DNA of 16,655 bases from an uncultured Aquincola sp. (GCA_937883885.1 CAKZXL010000166.1:1-16655); one strand, 5' to 3'. Positions 1 to 7,619 are shown, counted from the first letter of the stretch. Notes: generated from the sequence alone by a model not told the origin. A program made the numbers and translations.

Positions 1-2647
1 CCACCACACGCTTGTTGATGCGCTGGCGGTCCACCCGGGCGCAGAAGTCGAACAGGCTGCGGAACGGGCCGCCCTGCTCGCGCGCGGCGACGATGGCCTC
101 GATCGCGCCCTGGCCCGTGCCCTTGATGGCGCCCAGGCCGTAGCGCACGGTCTTGTCGTCGATGGGCTCGAAGCGGTAGGTGCCGCTGTTGACGTCGGGC
201 GGCTCGAAGCGGATGCCGAAGTTCGTCTGCGCATCGTTGAGCAGCACCTTCAGCTTGTCGGTGTCATCGGTTTCGATGCACATGTTGGCCGCGAAGAACT
301 CGGCCGTGTAGTGCACCTTCAGCCAGGCCGTGTGGTAGGCCAGCAGGGCGTAGGCGGCGGCATGGCTCTTGTTGAAGCCGTAGCCCGCGAACTTCTCCAT
401 CAGGTCGAAGACTTCGTCGGCGGTCTTGCCGTCGATGCCCTTGGCGGCCGCGCCCTCGCGGAAGATCTCGCGGTGCTTGGCCATCTCCTCGGGCTTTTTC
501 TTGCCCATGGCCCGGCGCAGCAGGTCGGCGCCGCCGAGCGAGTAGCCGCCCAGCACCTGGGCCGACTGCATCACCTGCTCCTGGTAGATCATCACGCCGT
601 AGGTCTCGGCGAGCACGCCTTCCAGCAACTTGTGCGGGTACACCACCTCTTCGCGCCCATGCTTGCGGGCGCAGAAGCTGGGAATCAGGTCCATCGGGCC
701 CGGCCGGTACAGCGCCACCAGCGCGATGATGTCCTCGAACACGCTGGGCCGCGCGTCGCGCAGCATGCGCTGCATGCCGGGCGATTCGAACTGGAACACC
801 GCCTCGGTCAGGCCGTCGGAAAACAGCTTGTAGGCGCGGGCGTCGTCCAGCGGAATCTTCTCGTAGGCGAAGTCCTTCTGCGAAGGATGCCGGCGCATGA
901 TGAATTCCTTGGCCGTCTCCAGGATGGTGAGCGTGGCCAGGCCCAGGAAGTCGAACTTGACCAGGCCGATGGCCTCGACGTCGTCCTTGTCGTACTGGCT
1001 GACGGCCGATTCGCTGCCCGGCTGCTGGTACAGCGGGCAGAAGTCGGTGATCTTGCCCGGCGCGATCAGCACGCCACCGGCGTGCATGCCGATGTTGCGC
1101 ACCATGCCTTCCACGCGCGCGGCCAGGTCCAGCAGCGCGGCCACCTCTTCTTCGGCGGCTTCGCGCTGTTCCAGCTCGGGCGCTTCCTTGCGGGCGTAGA
1201 TCACGCCGCCGTCGGGGTTCTCGGGCACCTTGGCCAGCGTCACCGTCTTGCCGGGCGGCGCCGGGATCAGCTTGGCGATGGAGTCGACATGGCCATAGCC
1301 CATGCCCAGCACCCGGCCCACGTCGCGCAGCGCGGCCTTGGCCGCCATGGTGCCGAAGGTGGCAATCTGGCTCACCGCGTCCAGACCGTACTTCTGCTTG
1401 ACGTAGTCGATCACCCGGTCGCGATTGCCCTGGCAGAAGTCGATGTCGAAGTCGGGCATCGACACCCGCTCGGGGTTCAGGAAGCGCTCGAACAGCAGGT
1501 TGTAGCGCAGCGGATCGAGGTCGGTGATGGACAGCGCATAGGCCACCAGCGAGCCGGCGCCCGAGCCCCGGCCCGGCCCCACCGGGCAGCCGTTGTTCTT
1601 GGCCCAGGTGATGAAGTCGGACACGATCAGGAAGTAGCCCGGAAAGCCCATCTTCAGGATCACGTCGATCTCGAAGTTGAGCCGCTCCACGTAGCGCGGC
1701 CGCTCGGCGTTGCGCTTGGCTTCGTCGGGGTAGAGCTGCACCAGCCGCTGCTCCAGGCCTTCGAACGACGCAGCGCGGAAGTGCTGCTCGATCGGGATGC
1801 CGCCCGGCGTGGGGAAATCGGGCAGCCGCGGCTTGCCCAGCACCAGGCTCAGGTTGCAGCGCTGCGCGATGCGCAGCGTGTTGGCCAGCGCGCTGGGAAT
1901 GTCGGCGAACAGCGCCTCCATCTCGGCCTGCGGCTTGAAGTACTGCTCACGCGAAAAGCGCTTGACGCGGCGCGGATTGGCCAGCGTCTCGCCCTCGGCG
2001 ATGCACACCCGCGCCTCGTGCGCCTCGAAGTCTTCGGCCGTGTTGAACTGCACCGGGTGGGTGGCCACCACGGGCAGCTTCAGCCGCGCGGCCAGCGGCA
2101 CGGCCACGCGCACATGCGCCTCGTTGGTGGGCAGGCCGGCGCGCTGCAGCTCGATGTAAAAGCGCCCCGGGAAAATCGACGCCAGCCGCTGCGCCAGTGC
2201 ATCGGCGCGGGCATCGTCGCCCGCCAGCAGCGCCTGGCCCACCGCGCCTGCGTCGGCGCCCGACAGCGCCACCAGGCCTGCGGCCAGCTCCCGCAGCCAC
2301 GGCCACTTGATCCAGGCCTGCGCACGCTGGGTGTTGCCCGTCCAGGCGCGCGACAGCAGCTGGTTGATGTTCAGGTAGCCCTGCGCGTCCTGCGCGATCA
2401 GCAGCAGCCGGCTGGGCTGCTTTTCGCCGGCCTCGGGCTCCAGCCACACGTCCACGCCAATCAGCGGCTTGACCCCGGCCTTGCGGCAGGCCGAATAGAA
2501 CTTGACCGCACCGAAGAGGTTGGACAGGTCGCTGATGCCCAGGGCCACCTGGCCGTCTTTCCTGGCGCCGTAGGCCGCCTCGTCGATGCGCAGGGTGCCG
2601 TCGACGACGGAGAACTCGGTATGGGTGCGAAGGTGGACAAAAGGCAT
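1..2647 (-). CDS. dnaE: DNA polymerase III alpha subunit (DnaE), N-terminal 882 residues, 3' end outside window
   Basis: Catalytic subunit of the replicative DNA polymerase, working with epsilon, theta and the beta clamp at the fork. The minus strand reads from ATG at 2647-2645 without a stop to the window edge; about 280 C-terminal residues of the usual roughly 1160 are missing (OB fold and tau-binding region). The N-terminus (MPFVHLRTHTEFSVVDG) begins the PHP domain. The palm motif PDFDIDFC places acidic residues at D401 and D403, the same numbers as the E. coli catalytic pair, and the third aspartate lies in VKFDFLGL at D566 (E. coli D555). The finger-domain motif YGVMIYQEQVMQ and the segment GYGFNKSHAAAYA also fit. 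It is divergent from trhO with only 41 bp between them. No Shine-Dalgarno is visible. Nothing suggests damage. Identification is secure; dnaE1 rather than error-prone dnaE2 is inferred from the extended PHP domain and strong E. coli DnaE match. Confidence 0.97.
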   Translation of the reverse strand, partial: MPFVHLRTHTEFSVVDGTLRIDEAAYGARKDGQVALGISDLSNLFGAVKFYSACRKAGVKPLIGVDVWLEPEAGEKQPSRLLLIAQDAQGYLNINQLLSRAWTGNTQRAQAWIKWPWLRELAAGLVALSGADAGAVGQALLAGDDARADALAQRLASIFPGRFYIELQRAGLPTNEAHVRVAVPLAARLKLPVVATHPVQFNTAEDFEAHEARVCIAEGETLANPRRVKRFSREQYFKPQAEMEALFADIPSALANTLRIAQRCNLSLVLGKPRLPDFPTPGGIPIEQHFRAASFEGLEQRLVQLYPDEAKRNAERPRYVERLNFEIDVILKMGFPGYFLIVSDFITWAKNNGCPVGPGRGSGAGSLVAYALSITDLDPLRYNLLFERFLNPERVSMPDFDIDFCQGNRDRVIDYVKQKYGLDAVSQIATFGTMAAKAALRDVGRVLGMGYGHVDSIAKLIPAPPGKTVTLAKVPENPDGGVIYARKEAPELEQREAAEEEVAALLDLAARVEGMVRNIGMHAGGVLIAPGKITDFCPLYQQPGSESAVSQYDKDDVEAIGLVKFDFLGLATLTILETAKEFIMRRHPSQKDFAYEKIPLDDARAYKLFSDGLTEAVFQFESPGMQRMLRDARPSVFEDIIALVALYRPGPMDLIPSFCARKHGREEVVYPHKLLEGVLAETYGVMIYQEQVMQSAQVLGGYSLGGADLLRRAMGKKKPEEMAKHREIFREGAAAKGIDGKTADEVFDLMEKFAGYGFNKSHAAAYALLAYHTAWLKVHYTAEFFAANMCIETDDTDKLKVLLNDAQTNFGIRFEPPDVNSGTYRFEPIDDKTVRYGLGAIKGTGQGAIEAIVAAREQGGPFRSLFDFCARVDRQRINKRVV

Positions 2648-2653
2648 CGCGGG

Positions 2654-2659
2654 ATTGTA
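2654..2659 (-). promoter_or_regulatory. -10-like TACAAT just before dnaE (possible leaderless start)
   Basis: On the minus strand TACAAT matches five of six sigma70 -10 positions and ends 6 nt before the dnaE ATG, so a transcript would begin at or next to the start codon. No convincing -35 hexamer stands at 16-18 bp and no Shine-Dalgarno precedes the ATG. A more distant promoter inside or beyond trhO is the alternative. Confidence 0.4.
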
Positions 2660-2684
2660 GTTAGCGACCCTTCCGGCGCCCTTC

Positions 2685-2690
2685 TAGAAT
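2685..2690 (+). promoter_or_regulatory. -10-like TAGAAT overlapping the trhO ATG
   Basis: TAGAAT overlaps the first two bases of the ATG at 2689. A weak -35 candidate (TTAGCG, 2661-2666) stands 18 bp upstream. If used, transcription would begin near 2697-2698, so translation would have to start at GTG 2698 rather than at the ATG. The evidence is pattern only. Confidence 0.4.
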
Positions 2691-3513
2691 GCCCGCCGTG
2701 CAGTCTTCCACGACCTCCATCCTCAACGCCTCGGCCTACAAGTTCGTCACCCTGGACGACCTGCCCGCCCTGCGCGACCGCCTGCATGAAGCGGCTGCCG
2801 CGCTCGGCATCAAGGGCACCGTGCTGCTGGCGGAAGAAGGTATCAACCTGTTCGTCGCCGGGCCCACCGAAGGCCTGCGCAGCTGGCTGGCGCAGCTGCG
2901 GGCGGACCCTCGCTTTGCCGACCTGGCGCACAAGGAAAGCTTCAGCGACAAGACGCCCTTCCGCCGGCTGCTGGTCAAGGTCAAGCGCGAGATCATCCGC
3001 ATGAACCAGCCCGCCATCCGCCCCGAGGAGCGTCGCGCACCCGCGGTGCCCGCGCGCACGCTGGCCCGCTGGCTCGACCAGGGCGCCGACGATGAAGGCC
3101 GGCCGGTGGTGATGCTGGACACCCGCAACGCCTTCGAGGTCAAGGCCGGCGCCTTCGAGCACGCCATCGATTGGGAACTGCGCCGCTTCAGCGACTTTCC
3201 GAAGGCGCTGGCCGCCCATGCCACCGAGCTGCAGGGCAAGACGGTGGTGAGCTACTGCACCGGCGGCATCCGCTGCGAAAAGGCCGCGCTGGCCCTGCAG
3301 GAAGCCGGCGTGCAGCACGTCTACCAGCTGGAAGGCGGCATCCTCAAGTACTTCGAGGAAACCGACGGCGCACCGCACTGGCGGGGCGGCTGCTTCGTGT
3401 TCGACGAGCGCGAGCTGCTGGACGCCACCCTGGCCCCGACGCGCAGCAGCGCCGATCTGCCGGCGCAGACCCCGGCCACCCCTTCGCCCGTGGCTGCTGC
3501 CGGCCACCCGTGA
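2689..3513 (+). CDS. trhO: tRNA uridine(34) hydroxylase TrhO (UPF0176, rhodanese domain)
   Basis: TrhO-family proteins (E. coli YceA) hydroxylate U34 of certain tRNAs to 5-hydroxyuridine, an early step towards cmo5U/mo5U wobble modification. The 274-residue product has the family layout: an N-terminal UPF0176 domain (about residues 12-95, with GTVLLAEEGINLFVAG), a linker, and a rhodanese domain (about 120-220) with the conserved loop YCTGGIRCEKA. The catalytic-type cysteine is C190 and a second conserved cysteine is C196. The last roughly 40 residues are Ala/Pro/Ser/Thr-rich and look disordered. The start is uncertain: ATG 2689 is listed, but a -10-like hexamer overlaps it, and GTG 2698 (three codons shorter) fits short N-termini of relatives equally well. 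Its stop overlaps the GTG of the next gene by 4 nt (GTGA), suggesting coupled translation. Function is by family; no close alternative. Confidence 0.93.
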   Translation: MPAVQSSTTSILNASAYKFVTLDDLPALRDRLHEAAAALGIKGTVLLAEEGINLFVAGPTEGLRSWLAQLRADPRFADLAHKESFSDKTPFRRLLVKVKREIIRMNQPAIRPEERRAPAVPARTLARWLDQGADDEGRPVVMLDTRNAFEVKAGAFEHAIDWELRRFSDFPKALAAHATELQGKTVVSYCTGGIRCEKAALALQEAGVQHVYQLEGGILKYFEETDGAPHWRGGCFVFDERELLDATLAPTRSSADLPAQTPATPSPVAAAGHP

Positions 3514-4478
3514 GGCGCGCCGCGGCCGAAGAGGACGACGGCCGCGCCCGCTGGCTGCTGCGCCTGGTGGGGGGCCTGCTGATGGCCACCGCGCTCGCCG
3601 TCTCGCTCAGCCGCGCGCCCGACCGGCCGGTGGAATCGCTGGTGGCCCGCTGGGCGGCGCCGCCTTCGCAGTTCCTGGAGTTGGGCGACCAGCTGGTGCA
3701 CCTGCGCGACGAAGGCGATCCGCAAGACGGCACCCCGCTGCTGCTGCTGCACGACGTGGGCAGCAGCCTGCACAGCTGGCAGGCCTGGGCGCCCCGGCTG
3801 GCGCGCAGCCGGCGTGTGATCAGCCTGGACCTGCCCGGTGCCGGTCTCACCGGGCCGCAGCCCCAGGGCGACTACCACCCCACCACCACCGCCCGGCTGG
3901 TGCTGGCGGTGATGGACCGGCTGAAGCTGCACAAGGTGCAGCTGGTGGGCAACGGCCTGGGCGGTGAGGTGGCCTTGCAGGTGGCCAGCCTGGCGCCTGA
4001 ACGCGTGGACCGGCTGTTGCTGCTCAACCCCACCGGCCTGTCCTGGCAGCCGCTGCAGCCGCCACCGGCGTTCCTGGTGGCGCGCATCCCGGTGCTGCAC
4101 TGGCTCAGCGAATCGCTGATGCCGCGGGGGCTGGTGGAGTCGCAGCTGCGCTTTCTGCGCGCACCGGCCACGCCGCCATCCACCGAAGACGTGGACCGCG
4201 GCTTCGAGCTGCTGCTGCGTGAAGGCAACCGCCGCGCCCTGCATGAACAGCTGATGCAGTGGCCTGACGGCGCCACTGCCGCCTGGCAGACACCTGCGGT
4301 GCCCGTGTGCATCCTGTGGGGCCAGCAGGACCGCTGGCTACCGGCCGACCTGGCCGACCGCCTGAAGGCGCGCATCCCGCACGCCCAACTGGTGGTTCTG
4401 CCCGAAGCGGGCCACCTGCCTCAGGAAGACGACTCGCCGGGCGCCTGGGCCGCAGCGAAAGCGTTCCTGGACGCTTGA
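3510..4478 (+). CDS. Membrane-anchored alpha/beta hydrolase, nucleophile Ser replaced by Gly
   Basis: A 322-residue alpha/beta-hydrolase-fold protein; substrate unknown. The start chosen is GTG 3510, which overlaps the trhO stop; the frame is open further upstream, but that part shadows trhO. An N-terminal hydrophobic segment (about residues 15-33, WLLRLVGGLLMATALAVSL) suggests a membrane anchor with the enzyme domain outside the cytoplasm. The fold is recognised by LLLHDVGSSLHSW (oxyanion region), ISLDLPGAGLTGP, an acid candidate D274 in ILWGQQDRW and histidine H302 in LPEAGHLPQ. The nucleophile elbow normally reads G-x-S-x-G, but here it is LVGNGLGGE, with glycine at residue 149 (codon GGC, 3954-3956; AGC would be serine). 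Acid and base are kept, so this may be a pseudoenzyme, a non-hydrolytic member, or a sequencing error. It ends 10 nt before the convergent DUF3563 gene. The fold is certain, activity doubtful. Confidence 0.88.
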   Translation: MRRAAAEEDDGRARWLLRLVGGLLMATALAVSLSRAPDRPVESLVARWAAPPSQFLELGDQLVHLRDEGDPQDGTPLLLLHDVGSSLHSWQAWAPRLARSRRVISLDLPGAGLTGPQPQGDYHPTTTARLVLAVMDRLKLHKVQLVGNGLGGEVALQVASLAPERVDRLLLLNPTGLSWQPLQPPPAFLVARIPVLHWLSESLMPRGLVESQLRFLRAPATPPSTEDVDRGFELLLREGNRRALHEQLMQWPDGATAAWQTPAVPVCILWGQQDRWLPADLADRLKARIPHAQLVVLPEAGHLPQEDDSPGAWAAAKAFLDA

Positions 4479-4488
4479 ACCCTCAGAT

Positions 4489-4665
4489 TCAGGCGGTGCC
4501 GTGCGACAGCAGGCCGCCCCATTGCGGGTTCAGGCGACGCTCGTCCAGGGTGCGCATGCGGCGCTCCAGGTCGTAGATATCGACGGACTCGGCCAGGTAA
4601 GCCTCTTCAACGGCCTGGGGCTCAGGACTCAGCAGGTCATGGATCAGTTCAAAGATCTTGTTCAT
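4489..4665 (-). CDS. DUF3563-type small protein (58 aa)
   Basis: A short gene reading from ATG 4665-4663 to TGA 4491-4489. The product begins MNKIFELIHDLLSPEPQAVE, continues EAYLAESVDIYDLERRMRTL and ends in NPQWGGLLSHGTA. The block YLAESVDIYDLERRM resembles the small DUF3563 family common in Burkholderiales, whose function is unknown to me. It is soluble, acidic in the first half, with no signal peptide or membrane segment; the middle is likely helical. A purine-rich ribosome-binding site (AAAGAGAGA) ends 6 nt before the ATG. The upstream region is noticeably less GC-rich than the surroundings and carries three CCCTAG-like repeats, so the gene probably has its own regulated promoter. It converges with the hydrolase gene with a 10 bp gap. 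I am confident it is a real gene, less so of the family name. Confidence 0.8.
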   Translation of the reverse strand: MNKIFELIHDLLSPEPQAVEEAYLAESVDIYDLERRMRTLDERRLNPQWGGLLSHGTA

Positions 4666-4711
4666 TACTATCTCTCTTTCGACTCAGCAATAGGGTCGGT
4701 CTAAGTGCTAA

Positions 4712-4737
4712 CCCTTAGTCCCTAGTGTAAACCCTAG
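4712..4737 (-). promoter_or_regulatory. CCCTAG-like triple repeat upstream of the DUF3563 gene
   Basis: Three copies of a short element lie in 26 bp: CCCTTAG (4712-4718), CCCTAG (4720-4725) and CCCTAG (4732-4737), the last inside the palindrome CCTAGG. The outer copies start 20 bp apart, close to two helical turns, placing them on the same face of DNA. They stand 47-72 bp upstream of the ATG in an AT-richer patch, so an operator is likely. The bound protein is unknown. Confidence 0.5.
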
Positions 4738-4780
4738 GTCATGCCCCTGCCGAGAGAGGTGTGGGGCTTTCGCCGCACAG

Positions 4781-4812
4781 ATGGGTGCACCGCCGGGGCG
4801 GCGGTGACCCAT
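4781..4812. terminator. Strong GC hairpin downstream of pirin gene (no U tract)
   Basis: ATGGGT (4781-4786), one bulged G, CACCGCC (4788-4794), a GGGGC loop, then GGCGGTG (4800-4806) and ACCCAT (4807-4812). This gives 13 base pairs with one bulge, 7 nt after the pirin stop codon. No run of T follows on either strand, so it is either an imperfect terminator or a 3'-end stabilising hairpin. Confidence 0.45.
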
Positions 4813-4819
4813 GTCACGG

Positions 4820-5542
4820 TCAGCGGGCCAGTTCGAACACCAGCACTTCGGCGCCCTGGCCATGGGAAAGCGCCAACTGCGCCTCGCCGTCCAGCTTGGC
4901 GGCGTCGCCGGCCTTCAGCGTCTGGCCGTTGACGTCGATCTGGCCCCGCGCCACATGCACGTAGGCCGGGCGGCTCGGGTCCAGCGCCAGCGTGGCCTGC
5001 TCAGCGCCGTCGAACAGGCCGGCGTGGATGCGGGCGTCGGCATTCAGCGTCACCGCGCCACCCTCGCCGCCAGGCGCGGCCACCAGGGCCAGCCGGCCCC
5101 GCTTGCTGGCCGCGTCGAAGTGCTTCTGCTCATAGCCGGGGGTCAGGTTGCGCTGCTCGGGCAGGATCCAGATCTGCAGGAAATGCGTCGTGCCATCCTT
5201 CGAGTGATTGAACTCGCTGTGGCGAACGCCAGTGCCCGCCGTCATGCGCTGCACGTCGCCCGGGCGGATGACACCGCTGTTGGCGCTGCCCGCGGTGCCG
5301 TTGCCCATGCTGTCCTGGTGGGCCAGGGCGCCGTCCAGCACGTAGCTGACGATTTCCATGTCGCGGTGGCCGTGCGTGCCGAAGCCGGTGCCGGCAGCCA
5401 CGCGGTCCTCGTTGATGACCCGCAGGTTGCCCCAGCCCATGTGCTTCGGGTCGTGGTAATCGGCGAACGAAAAGCTGTGGTAGCTCTTCAGCCAGCCATG
5501 GTCGGCGTAGCCGCGGTCTTCGCTCTTGCGCAGGGTGATCAT
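4820..5542 (-). CDS. Pirin family protein (YhhW-like quercetinase fold)
   Basis: A 240-residue bicupin of the pirin family. E. coli YhhW, which it resembles, is a metal-dependent quercetin 2,3-dioxygenase in vitro; the cellular substrate is unknown. The start ATG 5542-5540 follows a clear AAGGAG 8 nt upstream; the frame stays open further but only shadows lysR. The N-terminus (MITLRKSEDRGYADHGWLKS) and the metal site are typical: H57 and H59 in FGTHGHRDME and H108 and E110 in TGVRHSEFN, matching the three-His/one-Glu arrangement of YhhW. A small insertion relative to YhhW lies around residues 79-90 (GNGTAGSANSG). The C-terminal cupin is the more variable half (VLVFELAR end). It is divergent from a LysR-type regulator, the usual arrangement where such a regulator controls the pirin gene; that control is inferred. 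Confidence 0.95.
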   Translation of the reverse strand: MITLRKSEDRGYADHGWLKSYHSFSFADYHDPKHMGWGNLRVINEDRVAAGTGFGTHGHRDMEIVSYVLDGALAHQDSMGNGTAGSANSGVIRPGDVQRMTAGTGVRHSEFNHSKDGTTHFLQIWILPEQRNLTPGYEQKHFDAASKRGRLALVAAPGGEGGAVTLNADARIHAGLFDGAEQATLALDPSRPAYVHVARGQIDVNGQTLKAGDAAKLDGEAQLALSHGQGAEVLVFELAR

Positions 5543-5635
5543 GTTGCGTACTCCTTGTGTGAGTTCAATGTAGGAGCCGGCGGCCGGCCCTTCAGCCGCC
5601 CGCGCTTGAAGCGTCCATTCAAATAAGATGAAGGC
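5543..5635. promoter_or_regulatory. Divergent pirin/lysR control region with TTCAA/TTGAA half-sites
   Basis: The 93 bp between the two start codons holds a perfect inverted repeat TTGAA-N7-TTCAA (5606-5622), another TTCA-N7-TGAA (5618-5632), a TTCA-N12-TGAA (5591-5610), and a lone TTCAA at 5564-5568. LysR-type regulators bind dyads of this size, and they autoregulate while controlling the divergent gene, so this is a good candidate operator. On the minus strand TACATT (5567-5572) is a possible pirin -10 box. On the plus strand TAAGAT (5624-5629) is a possible lysR -10 box, 6 nt before ATG 5636. The GCCGGC-rich middle carries no gene. Confidence 0.6.
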
Positions 5636-6628
5636 ATGCCCGACCGCCGCCATGCCCTCACGCCCGACGCCCTGACGATGATGGACACCATCGGCCGGCT
5701 GGGCAGCTTCGCCGCCGCCGCCCGCGAGCTGGGCAAGGTGCCTTCCGCCCTCACCTACAGCGTTCGCCAGCTCGAAGACGCACTGGACGTGCTGCTGTTC
5801 GACCGCCGCTCGGGCCAGGCCAGGCTGACCGCGGCGGGCGAGGAGCTGCTGAACGAAGGCCGCCGCCTGCTGGCGGAGATGGATGCGGTGGCCAACCGCG
5901 TCAAGCGCGTGGCCACCGGCTGGGAGTCGTCGCTCACCATCGCGGTCGATGGCGTGATCTCGCGGCTGACGATGTTCGAATTGTGCGAATCCTTCTTCGC
6001 GATGCGGCCCGACGAGAGCCAGACCGGCCCCGGCACCCGGCTGCGCCTGCGCACCGAGGTGCTGGCCGGCACCTGGGAGGCGCTGGTGTCGGGCCAGGCC
6101 GACCTGGCCATCGGCGTGGGCACCGGCGTGTCGCCGCCGCAGGGCATCGAGCTTCGGCCGCTGGGCGAGATGCCGTTCGTCTTTGCGGTGGCGCCGCACC
6201 ACCCGCTGGCCACCATGCCCGAGCCGATCAGCGACGCAGAGCTGGTGCGCCACCGCGCGGTGGCCGTGGCCGATTCCGCCTACCGCCTGTCGCCTTTGAC
6301 GGTGAACCTGCTGCCGGGCCAGGACGTGTTCACCGTGGCCAGCACCCAGGCCAAGATCGAGGCACAGATGCGTTGCCTGGGTTGCGGCTTCCTGCCCGAG
6401 CCGCTGGTGCGCGAGCATGTGAACGCGGGCCGGCTGGTGATCAAGGCCGTGCAGCGCGGGCGCAACCCGGTCACGCTGGGCTACGCCTGGCGCACCGCGG
6501 CTGCGCCGCAGGCCAAGAAAGCACCGCAAGGCATGGCGCTGGGCTGGTGGCTGCAGCAGCTGGACAGCCCCGCCACGCGGCTGGCGCTGCTGGAACGCCA
6601 CGCCGGCCTGCCGCAGCGGGTGGATTGA
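5636..6628 (+). CDS. LysR-family transcriptional regulator divergent from pirin gene
   Basis: A 330-residue LysR-type regulator. The N-terminal winged helix-turn-helix spans about residues 8-67, with the signature [20 protein letters not shown] followed by [15 protein letters not shown] and LTAAGEELL. The linker helix follows, and a periplasmic-binding-protein-like effector domain covers about 95-300, including [12 protein letters not shown] and a GFLPEPLV segment late in the domain. Inducer unknown. Start ATG 5636 keeps the complete first helix ([15 protein letters not shown]); an AAGG lies only 1 nt before the ATG, too close to serve as a normal ribosome-binding site, and a -10-like TAAGAT stands 6 nt upstream, so the mRNA may be leaderless. 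The stop is followed after 2 nt by the gluQ ATG, so the two are probably cotranscribed although their functions are unrelated. The pirin gene is the likely target, by position. Confidence 0.95.
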   Translation: MPDRRHALTPDALTMMDTIGRLGSFAAAARELGKVPSALTYSVRQLEDALDVLLFDRRSGQARLTAAGEELLNEGRRLLAEMDAVANRVKRVATGWESSLTIAVDGVISRLTMFELCESFFAMRPDESQTGPGTRLRLRTEVLAGTWEALVSGQADLAIGVGTGVSPPQGIELRPLGEMPFVFAVAPHHPLATMPEPISDAELVRHRAVAVADSAYRLSPLTVNLLPGQDVFTVASTQAKIEAQMRCLGCGFLPEPLVREHVNAGRLVIKAVQRGRNPVTLGYAWRTAAAPQAKKAPQGMALGWWLQQLDSPATRLALLERHAGLPQRVD

Positions 6629-6630
6629 GC

Positions 6631-7584
6631 ATGACGGCCCTGCCCGGCCGCGCCGGCCCGCCCCGAGAAGGCGTGGCCCGCAGTCCCGCCCCTTACCGCG
6701 GCCGCTTCGCCCCGTCGCCCACCGGGCTGCTGCATGCCGGCTCGCTGGTGGCGGCGCTGGCCAGCTGGCTGGACGCCCGCGCCCACGGCGGCAGCTGGAT
6801 CGTGCGCATCGAAGACGTGGACAGGCCGCGCTGCATCGCCGGCGCCGACCACGCCATCCTGGGCCAGCTGCAGCGCCTGGGCCTGGTGAGCGACGAGCCG
6901 CCGCTGTGGCAATCGCAACGCGGCGATGCCTACGCCGCCGCGCTGGCGCAGCTGCAGGCCGCGGGCGCCGCCTACCCCTGCGGCTGCACCCGCAAGGAGA
7001 CCGAAGCCGCGCTGGCCGCCGCTGGCCATGCGCCCGAGCGCTTTGGTGAGCTGGTGTACCCCGGCACCTGCCGCGATGGCCTGCACGGCAAGCCGGCCCG
7101 CGCCTGGCGGCTGCGCTGCGGCACCGATGCGGCGCCGCTGCACATCGACTGGCAAGACCGCCGGCTGGGCCCGGCCACGCAGGACCTGACGCACGAGGTG
7201 GGCGACTTCGTCGTGCGCCGTGCCGATGGCCTCTGGGCCTACCAGCTGGCCGTGGTGGTGGACGACGCCGCGCAGGGCATCACCGACGTGGTGCGTGGCG
7301 AAGATCTGGCGGACAACACGCCCCGGCAGATCCACCTGCAACGGCTGCTGGGCCTGCCCACGCCGCGCTACCTGCACACGCCGCTGGTGCGGGCCACCGA
7401 CGGGCACAAGCTGTCGAAGCAGAACGGCGCCGCGCCACTGGTGCTGGACACGACGGCCGACGTGCGGGCCGCGCTGCAGCAGGCGGCCGCGGCGCTGGGC
7501 CTGCCCGCGATCAACGCCGACACCCCTCAGGCCTGGCTGGCCGAAACCACCGCGGCCTGGGCCCGGGCCGCCGGGCTGGCATGA
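6631..7584 (+). CDS. gluQ: Glutamyl-Q tRNA(Asp) synthetase
   Basis: GluQRS is a truncated glutamyl-tRNA synthetase paralog that attaches glutamate to queuosine at position 34 of tRNA(Asp). The 317-residue product has only the catalytic half expected. The N-terminal [20 protein letters not shown] contains the HIGH-equivalent H35-[14 protein letters not shown] is the usual glutamate/ATP-site segment. The zinc site distinctive of this family is present as C117 and C119 in YPCGC plus Y143 and C147 in VYPGTC. The KMSKS equivalent is KLSKQNG in [11 protein letters not shown]. The first about 20 residues (Pro/Gly/Arg-rich) are variable, so the true start could be slightly later. The gene follows lysR by 2 nt and its stop overlaps an ATG (ATGA) in the frame of the FKBP gene. 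Unlike in E. coli, dksA is not adjacent. Confidence 0.95.
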   Translation: MTALPGRAGPPREGVARSPAPYRGRFAPSPTGLLHAGSLVAALASWLDARAHGGSWIVRIEDVDRPRCIAGADHAILGQLQRLGLVSDEPPLWQSQRGDAYAAALAQLQAAGAAYPCGCTRKETEAALAAAGHAPERFGELVYPGTCRDGLHGKPARAWRLRCGTDAAPLHIDWQDRRLGPATQDLTHEVGDFVVRRADGLWAYQLAVVVDDAAQGITDVVRGEDLADNTPRQIHLQRLLGLPTPRYLHTPLVRATDGHKLSKQNGAAPLVLDTTADVRAALQQAAAALGLPAINADTPQAWLAETTAAWARAAGLA

Positions 7585-7619
7585 TGCGCGACCGACAACA
7601 CAAGAAGGACGCTTTTACC

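Noticed and set aside
311..3004. Plus-strand open frame of 897 codons opposite dnaE
   Set aside because: It lies antisense to dnaE with clear catalytic motifs and is a product of GC-rich third codon positions; its His/Gln/Arg/Gly-rich composition is typical of such shadows.
3171..3509. Upstream start for the alpha/beta hydrolase at 3171
   Set aside because: This would overlap the rhodanese domain of trhO; GTG 3510 overlaps its stop and leads directly into the membrane anchor.
5543..6601. N-terminal extension of pirin to 593 residues
   Set aside because: The extra part is antisense to lysR; ATG 5542 has a clear AAGGAG and the standard pirin N-terminus.
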